Part shown: positions 23,668 through 35,500 of the stretch, one piece after another
Numbering within the stretch: the stretch's first letter is position 1
Layout: each line of letters opens with the position of its first letter
From: Mansonella perstans
Lineage: Eukaryota; Nematoda; Chromadorea; Rhabditida; Onchocercidae
Direction: 5' to 3'
NCBI GenBank assembly: GCA_037074765.1
Contig: JBAMDO010000039.1
Location: 434,001-498,000, forward strand
DNA: 64,000 nucleotides
Position numbers and translations under genes: made by a program
The notes under the pieces: model-generated
Seen by the model: the letters and a program-made list of their open reading frames with translations, nothing else
The model's database searches: none
Told to the model about the DNA's origin: nothing

Positions 23668-26552
23668 ACAAATTTAATTGGAGATAACAATGAATATCTA
23701 ATTACTGACCATTAAAAAAGAAAAAAGAATGTTTTGAAATGTTAAAATGATACTGCGGATGATACTCGAAGTAGTATTTATTATAACAATGAATAAATTC
23801 AGCTGCATCGCTGCAAAAATAAATCTCAGATTTTTTAAATTATAACAAATATTTCATTAAATTCACGAAACAATTTACAATATGGCCTCAATTGAATTAC
23901 TGCAATTGGAAATTTAGAATTTTTATTTGAACCCACCAATCAAAAAATCTTATTTACAAAGAGATAGTTGAAATTTCTCAGACAAAATTCCAGAATTATT
24001 GGAATGAAATGGAAGTTTGAGTAAATTTTCAGTTTAACAAATTTTCCATTTATTGTCTTAAATATTTTTTACAAAGATGACCATAGCAATGTGCTTTATC
24101 AAAGCAAATTGCAATTTCTGTTGGTATCATATTTACGTACCATATTACAATTTTGTTAATTTTGAAGCAAATTTAACATATCAAAGTATACTTTAATAAA
24201 AAGGCTAACTAAACATTTGAAGATGCAACCTACTGATGACATTAGCAAAGACAAGCATTTTGTGAAATTTACAAAACTTTTCCAATTTCTACCGTTACAT
24301 AAAACTATCAACAGGTAATTTATGCGATGATGAAAAAAAGAATAAAAAAAAACTGCAATAGCTATTATATTACCTGAATTTGAGTTTTTAATATTCCACC
24401 GATTGATTTTTGAACTATCAAAAACACAAAACCATAAAGTAACAATTCATGTAACATAGTTGATTATTTCATATCTTCGATAGTATTTCTATGATGTTAT
24501 CCAAAAGTTTAAACCGAGAGATATATCATTGAAAATCTCGAAAATGTCATTAAAAATGTGTCATATGAAATCTCAAAAATGTCATTAAAAATTAGTGTCA
24601 GCAACAATCTCGGAGCTAGAAACATTTTATTCTAATGGAACCTGCGTTTTATTTCGGTGGAATCTGAAATTGTAGAAAGAAAATTATACCTGCCAAAAAC
24701 ATCAATAAAGTTTCTGTGTTTGTGTTCCGTCTGTTTTTAGTTCATGACAGTTGTGGTAAATGACCATATGTCATCAATTTTTCCCGTCGTTCTTAATTAT
24801 CGCTGTATCTAATTACAATGAAAAAGAAAAGGACGACGAATTACTTCACCATTAATTAAAATTAGTTGATCCAATTTATTTATTCCAAATTAGTATCGGT
24901 TTTTCGAACAGAAAAAAGTTGAAAAGTATTTTCACTTTTCTTCTTTTTTATCCTTTTGTTTGTTCGTTTGTTTATTCGTTTGTTTGTTTGCTTACTCTCT
25001 ATTTTACGCTTGTCCTAGTGTCATATCGTAATTTTAAATCATTTTATATTATAAACATTCACTGTTGCTAAATCGTAACGTTTTGAAATTTAATGAAAAT
25101 ATAAGCAAATAAGCATTTGATTTCTGAATAATAATTTCTGAAAATTTCAACAATGAATTTTTGATGTAAAAATGATTAATATAATGTCATTAATTTGTAA
25201 CATTGCTGTGCTGAATTACAAATCCGGTTTCAATAAATGTCATCAATGAATTGCAATAACATTTAAATTTTCATTGAAATGGAAACGGAAGAAATTTTCA
25301 AACATTTCAAACAGTATTTTTAATCATTTCTGGTAATATTGTCTTGATTTCATAAAATATTTCTATTGCATAAGCAAATGATGAAATAAATTGGCAAAAA
25401 GAAACCGCTGGATAATTTTATCATATAGTGACAATGAGCACTGTCACTAATTATTCCACAATTTTTGATTAGACCACAATAATAATATATTCAAAAAAAA
25501 TTAAATTCTAAGATTTTTTTAAAAAATCTTGATTTTTCAAAATGTTTGAAATAGTTCATAATTTACGATATGTCCTACTTTTGCTTATGAGCAGAAAGAA
25601 ATGTAATTTGAGCATTTTATACTATTCAACCAAATAATTATCCTAAAACACATTTTGCTGACAGGAACAAGACGAGATTTGATATTATCAAAAACCATTC
25701 ATTCTCGTAACAGGTTATTGATTGTTGTATTTAAAGGTGCATTCTTAACAATACATTGAAATAAAATAAAATCCAGTCCAACTCTTATTAAAATAATATA
25801 ATTATCCTAAAATATGCAGTTCCTTGAATTACTTTTACCTTAGGATCAGCCCTCATCAAGATGATGTCCAATTATTTGGTTTATTTTTGCTTCTTTCTTT
25901 ACTTCTCTTCTTCCTTATTTAATGAACTCCATTTAATTTAATGTATCCAGCAGTGAAGTTATCATAAAATTATTGTTAGCTTTTTCGTTATTAAATTTTT
26001 TTGCAATATCTTATATTTCAGCAATTCCACTGTAATTTTGCCCTACCACTTTTTTTGCATTACCAATCGATTGAAGTATTTGTTGCAAATTTGTCTATCA
26101 TATTTAAATTATGGACTTCAGTTTCGATTTCTTTGTCAATATTTTGCAAGTGACATTATCTTATGGTGTTATTGTTCCCTAGCAATTTTTATGCTTACTG
26201 TATGTATTTACTTATATTAATGTTACTCGATTATATTTAGAATATTGAATTTTAAAACTTCAAACTATACGATTGTTCTAAATGATATATGATAGTTATC
26301 AAATATGCATCGGGTGATAATGAATTCTTCCTAGATTTGTGTGTTGTAGTGCATTGCCGAAATTAAAAATGTTCCAAATTAATACATTTATATTACTTTG
26401 TTTTTCTTCGTGAAGACTAATTAATACGTTTATTTAGTATTTATTTGCATTGATGATATTGATAAATCCAAGCAATATTTGCTTATTATTTTTTTAAGTT
26501 TAAGCATTCCAAATTACTACCCAAAAGTCATTTTAAATTTAATAAAATATTA
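23668..26552. other. Intergenic region between HDAC and tandem peroxidase
   Basis: AT-rich DNA with no recognised exon. It contains a short TTTG/TTCG-type microsatellite near 24955-24996 and a small direct repeat of ATGTCATTAAAAAT near 24543-24595. The open frame at 26038-26220 shows no similarity. The peroxidase promoter should lie at the right end. Confidence 0.5.
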
Positions 26553-26558
26553 TTGCAG
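26553..26558 (+). other. Probable trans-splice acceptor before peroxidase ATG
   Basis: TATTGCAG ends directly before the ATG at 26559, which begins a hydrophobic signal-like leader. This is the usual look of an SL acceptor in nematodes. Confidence 0.45.
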
Positions 26559-29500
26559 ATGTTATTAAAATTATATATTTGGATAATATCACAGTCTATT
26601 ATATATTATGGATATGGAAATGAAATAGCACAGGAAAGTAAGTTCAATACTACTTTAAATAATTTTCCAAATAATTTACACCATCTAAATGAAGATGGAA
26701 TAGAATTGTTGACGGAAATGTTTCCAGCTAATAGATTTTTTTTTTGTCTGCGAACGTTTAATTAAATATTTCGAAAGTTATTGAAGCAGTTCATGCAAAT
26801 GATTAGCTGCTAAATTTGCACTTCGAATTACTGTAATTTTGTGCTAGTGATAAATATTAGTCTCAAATTTTTTAGTCAGTTTTATAAAATCTTATCTGTA
26901 AAATTGCAGTTACATTTATTTGTTTCAGAAATTGTTGATGAGATACTTACGAAAACAATCGATGATATACGTCAAACTATCGATGAATTTAAACAATATC
27001 ATGAATCATTTCCGTTAAAAATTTTAGGTTCGATCATTCAAATGCATTTAAGCTCTTTGTCACAAAACGTAATTTAAAAATAATTAATCGACCAATCAAA
27101 ACTATTTTGTCTAAAACTATAGATATGATGGAAGAAGTACAAACTCCATTCGGAATATTGGACTGGAATATTCAATCTGAATCAAATATTCAAAAATTGT
27201 CTCACGCTGCACTCATCTCAATCGCTTTTACCAAAACATTGAAAAAGTTTGTTTCGCTTTCTTTTTTAACTTTCGCAATAAATATGCAAACTTAAAATGA
27301 ACGAATTTTGAAATTTTAGTGAATTTCGAATTATCATGAACGGCTATTTTCTGAGGAGAAAAGACGAAAAATAGCGCATCAATCATCAAAAAATTTTGAA
27401 AATTTACGTAAAACTTAGTTTGTGATGCTCTTAAGCATCTCAAAAATCATTTGATGAAAATGACAATATAAAATTTACTGTTAAATTTTGAAGCTTTTTT
27501 TAATACTTAATATTAATTTAAAGAAACATTGAATTGCTGTGTAATTCACCGCTTTTAGAAATTTAATCCATATGATTTATTTGGCTTTAATAAATATTTA
27601 AAAGAATGTTATAATTGTAATGAGTTGCTTGTTAACTGATTTCTAAAAGTTATTAACTGATAATGCAATTTTAAATTTGCAGCGCGGGTTTTAAATTATC
27701 CAGTGTTTCGCCAGTTATTTTAAAGCATATTCGAAGTTATTGTCCACTGTATGAAATTGAATGCTCCAATAGTAAGTATCGTGCCATCGATGGTATCTGC
27801 AACAATATCAAAAATCCTAATTGGGGCGCTAATGGTACACCACTGCAGCGTTTTATTGAACCATTTTACGCCAATGGTATGCATGTTTTATGTAGTAGAT
27901 AATATAAATGAATTAATTTACCGTAATCGTTTATATAGATTGATATTTAATCATAAATCATTTCTGTTTTAGCCAAATAACATCGTTTGTCCGAAAACGA
28001 TGCTTAGCGCATGTAAAACATGCCCATGCCGTAATGTTGTTGCTGCTGCTGTTACTATCATTTCTTTTCTTATTAATGTTGTTTTATTAGTATTGTCATA
28101 ATTACTATTTTCATTGCCGTTCCTGTTTTTGTTGTCGTTATTGTCTTATTGTCGTTATTATTGCTTTTATTGACTTTTATATTGTTGTTGATGTTTTTGT
28201 TACTATTGCCACTGTTGCTGTTTCAGCTGTTGTTGTCGTTAACGTTATTGTTGTTGTTGCTAATGTTATTGTTATTGTTGTCCTTGTTGCTATTGTTATT
28301 GTTCCTGTCATGCTGCTGATATCGTTTTCATTGTTTTTGCTTTCTAGCGCTTATTTTAGAGAATAAATGCAGGCAGCTAATCAAATCATAATCAAATTGC
28401 AGTAGTCGTTTGCTTATTTTGTTTTCTTTGCACTTAAACTATAAGTTTACAAGTTGTCAAAGTATTTGAAGTAGTTATATTTTACACTGCAAAAATGAAA
28501 AGAAAATTTTTGACGCTTTTTAATGAAAATTTTTTTATTTGTTAACTCTATAAATATAATATTAAATACAAAGTGCTTCACGTTTTTACTTTTACGTTCT
28601 ACATGAGTTGCAAAAAATTCTTCTTAAATATTATAGCTTCAATTTTAATTAAAGAAAAGATGGAAAAAGTGTTGCTATAAATTGGAAATATCCAGGAGTC
28701 GATGATTTTCGTGTTTCGATTGTTGATAACAGTGAATTACCAAATGTTCTACATTTATCTAATTTGCTCTTCACCGGGAAACATTCGCAAACACCGAATG
28801 TAAATATGCTAACTGCACTTTGGGCACACTTTGTTTATACGGATTTAGTACATATTGGAAGTCTTCAACTATTTTATGGTTTGAAATTTTTTTTTCTGTA
28901 TCGTTTTTAAAATTTGGGTATTTGATTTCAAAAAATATTCATTGTAAAATTGCTAAATTAATGGCAAGTACTTATAATATTGAAGGATAGCAATATTAAT
29001 TGATTTCTTTAGATATATAATTTTAGACTACACATGATTTCAGATGAGGAACAAACTCCGTTACTTTGTTGCGCACAAGCAATTAAACATCCAGAATGTA
29101 GGTCAGTTGTGGTGCCAAAAAGTGATCCCAGATACAGTGGTACCTTAGATTGGTTACCTTATACACGCACCGTCCCCGCACCTCGACGAAACTGTGAACT
29201 AGGTCCACGTGAACAAGCCAATCAGGTTACTAGCTTTCTCGATGCCAGCGTTATTTACGGCAATACCGTACAGCGAGCACGAGCACTGAGGACATTTAGA
29301 AACGGTAAGTATATTTTACCTACGTTTCCCGAAAAGATGAAAATTAAATTTAGCAGAAAAAATTCTTTACTTGAGAAAGTTCTGTTCCACGAATGTGAAG
29401 AAATAACTCTCACAATTTTGCAATGAAATAATATGCAAATATTATCTCAAAAAATTCAAGTGATTCCAGGAATTACTGATGTTATTCATAGTCGAGTAGA

Positions 29501-32500
29501 TTTACTGATGTCACATATATTTTCAGGTGAAATTAAGCCAAAAATTCTATCTAAGTAAGAGAAAATAAGCAAATTATTCGAGTATCCTCCAGCCATTATT
29601 ATCTTGAAGTATGCGATAAATTTCCATTGATGATGGCCAAGAATCCAAGGCAACAAAATATCCATCAAAAATTAATGTTTTATTGTGATATTAAGCATAG
29701 TGCTGAGAACTAGCAATATCGATTAAATCATTGTTATCTTTTAGGTAACTTAAAAATAAATTCGAATCCACCGAATCAAAATGTACCAGCGACGATTGAC
29801 ATTCAGCGGATATTTTCAATGTGCTGCACATTGAAAATGACCGCTGGATGTGATTCAAGTAAGAAGCATTATTTCGATCACATGAATTTCTCGCCATTCA
29901 CTGGTATTCTTCATAATTTTTGGATACGTCAACACAATAGAATTGCCAATAATTTAAAAGTAATTTTCGAAATTTTTTTTTCAAATTTTCATGTTTCAAA
30001 TTTTTATGCATTTCCCCCATTGAAAGATAAATGATTTAGCAAAGCTGTATGATCTAAGCAATTGCTTTAATAATTAAATAAATTTCGTAATACTAATTAT
30101 CAAACATATGAATGTACTTCCTATTTTACATGAATGTATTTTTGATTGATCTTTAATGAATTGTAGATTATCAATCCGCATTGGCTTGATGAGCAGTTGT
30201 ATCAGGAAAGTCGGCGAATAGTGATCGCACAACTGCAGCATATCACTTATAACGAATTTCTACCTATTTTGATTGGCAAAGAAAACTGGTCAAAGTTTAA
30301 ACTGCAGCCACAATCTCATGGATACAGTGAGGAATATAATCAAAATGTTGATCCTGCTGTTATCAACACGTACGCTGCTGCTGCCGGACAAGTTAATTTT
30401 CGTTATTTTTTAGAATTATATTCATTAGCTCACAAAGTTCCATCGTTTTGTTGCAATTTACTGATCAAATGCATATTTAATTCAATGATGTTACAAAGCA
30501 TTTTAAATTTTTAAATGATTTCAATATTTCATAGAGCATTTGTACTAAAAAAAAAATCAAATTAATCTTTGTAAGTGTTATGTCATCTTTTTTAATATTA
30601 GCAAGTATTTCTTCTATCGTAACAGCATTTTTCTTCGGTTTGGGAATTTGATGTTTCATAAAAAATTCCTAAAATATGATTTATAGTTTTTCTTCACTAT
30701 GTTCGGCAAGCTTCTAGTTCGGTACAAAAATAATAGCATCGAGACACTAGAGAATCCATTAAATGAACATTTAAACGGCCAAAGATTGCTATTTTCAACG
30801 GATCAAATTGAAGAAATATTGAAGTCAGTAGTTCCTTTTTTCTTTGGTATAGTTGACATTGATATGAAGATAGGAAGAATCTTCTCATGCGATTTGATAC
30901 TTTCTTTTTATAAGAAGACAAAAAACAATGGAAATGGGAAATTAAAAGCATTGTTTACATTTTCTGCTAGTAAACATTACAGAATCATTGAATTAAGTCG
31001 ACTGATATAAAAAAAAAGTCCTGAGGTTTTTATTATTTTCCTAAAATTATTTAGTAATATGTAAAAAAAAATTACAACAAATTCAAAAGCTTTAGTTGCT
31101 AAATTTCAGTTACGTATTACGTGAACCAATCAGTGTATCAATGGCGTACATGAGTGATAATCGACGTAAACTTTTTAAGGGAAAAGGAAATTTGGAAAAT
31201 GATCTTGCAGCACTGATTTTACAGATTGGTCGTGATCATGGTATTCCACCATATACTTCATGGCGGGAATACTGTAGTGGCAATAAGGTTGTGATTGATT
31301 CGGAATTTCCACTTATTCTAATTTGGGATTATTTTTGCATTCGCTGCATTCTAAAATTCTTTCTAAAAAAGATTTTTCGTAATTTTGTTTTGAGATAGAC
31401 ATTTTAAACAGATTTAAACAGATTCAATCATTTGATGACTTGATGGATGATCTGATTGGTGGAGCAGAACTGGTAAAAGAACTAGCAAATATATATAAAT
31501 CAGTGGATGATGTGGACTTATTCTTACTTGGTTTGGTTGAGAAACCATTAAATGGAGCACTTCTTGGACCAACATTTAGTTGCATCATTTCACTACAATT
31601 TCAACAGGCTTCTATTTTATTGATTTTTTCAGTTTTAATTAAATCTCGAAATTTATATTTTTGTTAGAATAAATTACTATCACTTGTTAATGGTTTGCAA
31701 TGATTTAGACAAAAAATGGTGATCGTTATTGGTATGAGAATGATATTGCACAGTTAGGCTTCACGAAAGAACAATTAGCTGAAATTCGGAAAACAACAAT
31801 GGCCAAAGTACTGTGCAATAATTTGGAATATTTTGGTATTCTACAACCAAAAGCATTCGAAATGGAGAATGATTATGAGTACGTCCATAGAAAATATTGT
31901 CGATTTTTGCCAGAAATCATTATGATAGAATGATTTGTGTACTGTATTCAGCAATTCTCCAATTCCCTGTAATGAAATTCTACAATGGGACATGAATATT
32001 ACTGCATGGCATGATGAAACAAATAAAAAGTTACACATACCTTTAACAGAAGCAACAATAGCGAACGCAATTGAAATTGGTATAGAAGAAGTTAGACAAC
32101 GCCGTAAACGTGAACGACGAAGCATCCGAGAAAGTATTATTCGTGTTTTTTTTTTCAACTTTGTTATTGTTGCAAATAACTCTGTTGTAAGCTAAATATT
32201 CCATTGATTATGTACGTATTTTAAATTTCCGTAATCAATATATGTATGCATACGTGCTGCTCTTCTTACTATTATAATTTTTACTTAATTATTACTATAC
32301 TATGCTAAATAAATTGACCTTTCTGATCCTATTTAATCTGCTCAGTTAAATAACTGGATGTGACTCAATTAAGTCACATCTAGTTATTCATTTAAATGTT
32401 TATTGCTAACTACACATTACTATTTTTATTTATTTGTTCTAAATATTATATCATATGGGTTGTTTCTTTATTTATTTACATAATAATTAACTATCTAGGA

Positions 32501-35500
32501 GAAAAAAGCGACAGAATATTGACAATTGGTAATATAATGTTAGAGGATCGAATGCCTTATTTAGGTTGAACTTTTATATTTCCAGATCAGCATTTATTTA
32601 AATCTGGCGATCCGCTACTATCGTACGGCAAAATGATGCGAGCAAAGCATGAAGCTATGGAGATTGCTCGAATGTCTGATGTACTCCTACAGGTTACCAA
32701 GAATATCATATCTAAGTAAGCCTTACATTCTCCGAACTATTTGACAGGTAACTTGTCGTTTTTTGAAAAATTGATTATTGTTAATTTAAAAAGATTATTC
32801 TAATATATGGCATATATTTCTTGCAGAATTCGTTCAAACAATAATAAGCCTGAAATGGATATGAATGAAATACAAGACGTGCTGCAACGAATTGACATCA
32901 GCTCGTTAGTTTTTTCCCAGGATTTTTTTTAATTTAAAATTTATTTTGGAAAGTTTGGATTTGAATTTGAGCTCATTAAGAAATTCGATGGATTTGATTG
33001 AGACTGCATCGAATTCTTATTAAATATTCAAAAGGCAGCATAGTCCAAAATAAAAATCACATCTAATCAGCAGAAATTATCAAATTAAAAAAAATCTAAT
33101 AAAAGCTATTTTTTCTATGTGTATTATAAATATTCAATTTGAAAGTAAAATATAATGAAAAATTGTTAAAAATTGTAGAATTATAAAATTGAAAGTTAAC
33201 AAAATATGAATTTTTAGATTCTAATCATTTTTTTAGATTTATGAGCAAGATTGCACCATTCCTTGGGCACAATAAATCGTTTGAAAAGTGTTTGCCCAAG
33301 AATTTGCCATGCAATGATGCCACTCCGTACCGGACAATGTCCGGGTGGTGTAACAATCTTCAAAACCCTCATTTCGCTAATGCTTTCGGTCCACTCTTTC
33401 ATCTTTTGCCACCAGCTTACGAAGATGGTTAGTTAGTTTGAACCTTTTGGTAAGACATAAAGTAAAAAAATCAGAATGCAGGAAACAACAAAAAAATCAA
33501 AAGCTTAACAAATTATGATCATGATAAAAATTCGTATTTTTGAATCCAAAACTTTAATTTTGATAGTACAGCAATTTGTCATAATTATTGTATTTGAAGA
33601 GAATTTTTGTGATGCTAATTGGTAAATTATTTTTATTGTAGTTTTGCATTCCATTAAAATTTGCAATAAGTTACTGATGATCATATCACTTGGAGAATTC
33701 AGGAATCGAAATGCCACGATCGAAGTCTGCAACAGGTGAATTGCTACCATCACCGCGTGTTATATCAAATGCATTACATTTTGATTTACCAATCAGTCAT
33801 CAGAAATTCAGCCTTATGATTATGCAATTCGGACAAATCCTCGATCATGAACTGACACATTCACCTATTGAACGTGGTAATTAACGTCTTACGTTACTTT
33901 AAGAAATTAATAAGTGCAATTATTTCCAACTAATTAAAATACATTCCTAATTTTTGCTGTTTTGATAATATTTCTTTCACTGCATTGAAATGAATCATTG
34001 GGTAATGGTACACAAACTTTATCTTGTTTGCAAGATTTCCACCAGAAAAAAGCTATCATACTTCTTTAAAATTTAAATGTCAGTATCGATCATCAATTAT
34101 CTTAACAGATATGTTGGTAAAAATTGAACGAAATTTATTTTGCTCTCGTGTAAACGAATTGATTCTCTATTGAAGTACCATTTGATGATTTGATAAGAAT
34201 CGAGAGGTGAAGGTTCAAAAATTTCTGGCAGGCTCCAAATACTTTTAGGTGAATCAGAAAATAAGAATCGCTTAATTCTAACAAAACTGTAGTACTATTT
34301 ATAATAAAGAGGAATGCTTGAAAGAATTGCTTTTTTCATTTTATCATAAATGGTAAAAATTTTTTAAAATTAAATCAACCAAGCACTTGATAAGATCCTA
34401 CAAAAAAACACATGTCAAGTACAATATTATTCATAATGATAAAATTAATTCTATTGGCAATTAAATTGGTAATTTTCCTCACATACTCAAAATAATTTTT
34501 GCAATTCAGGACCAGATAATGAGATACTTAATTGTACGCGATGTGATTCACAGGAAACTCTCTCAAGACACTGCATGCCATTACTGGTACCAGACCATGA
34601 TCCATTTTTTCCAACACATGATGAAAATGGTGAACGGCGATGTTTGCCATTTACTCGATCACTTCTTGGACAATTAAATCTTGGCTACCGAAACCAAATT
34701 AATCAGGTTATTACTATAAATTTTTTTCTTATGTTAAACATTTGCAGTATTGAACACTAATTTTATAATAATTTAGTGTTTTTTAATATAATAGCTAATT
34801 TCGCTAAATTTTTGGTATTTCACATTCTAATCATTAAATACAAATAGTGGATATATGTTTAAGAATATTAAAAATATGCTAAATATTGCTATTGAAATTT
34901 CCAGCGATATACATGTTTTTTTATTAATCATCAACAGATAATCAATTTATGAATATTATATAACGTAGCAGCAAGTCCTAATAATCTCCGTATTAGGCAA
35001 TAAGATTCAGGGTTATTCCGAAAAATGTTGTTCGATCCCTGAAAGGTAACACATTCTTACAGTTAACGGCATATTTGGACGGTTCTGCTGTGTACGGTTC
35101 TACAGAATGTGAAGCGAATGAATTGCGTGCATTTGTTGGCGGACGTCTTAACAGTACCAATCTTGGCGTGTTCAATCCGTAATTTCTTTTTGAATTTCAG
35201 ATATTTTAGTAAGCGCAATATTTATTCAAGTTTATTAGTAAAAGGTAAACATTATGAGATATCAAATTTATTATTAAAGGGTAAACATTGTGAAATATTA
35301 ATTTATCACTTCTTACAGAGAAGCATTACCCCAAGGTGATCAAGAACAAGATTGTCGTTCCTCACCGGATTTCTTGTGTTTCGTTGCCGGTGACGAGCGA
35401 AATAGTCATCAACCTGGACTTACAACAATGCATAATATATTTTTGCGTGAACATAATCGAATTGCTCGAAAATTGGAAAAAATGAATCCAAGTTGGGACG

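Noticed and set aside
29691..29897. Minus-strand frame in peroxidase domain 1
   Set aside because: Shadow of the exon 29745-29959, which has clear peroxidase content on the plus strand.
31841..32158. 105-codon minus-strand frame opposite peroxidase exons
   Set aside because: Antisense shadow of the exons 31709-31878 and 31952-32133.
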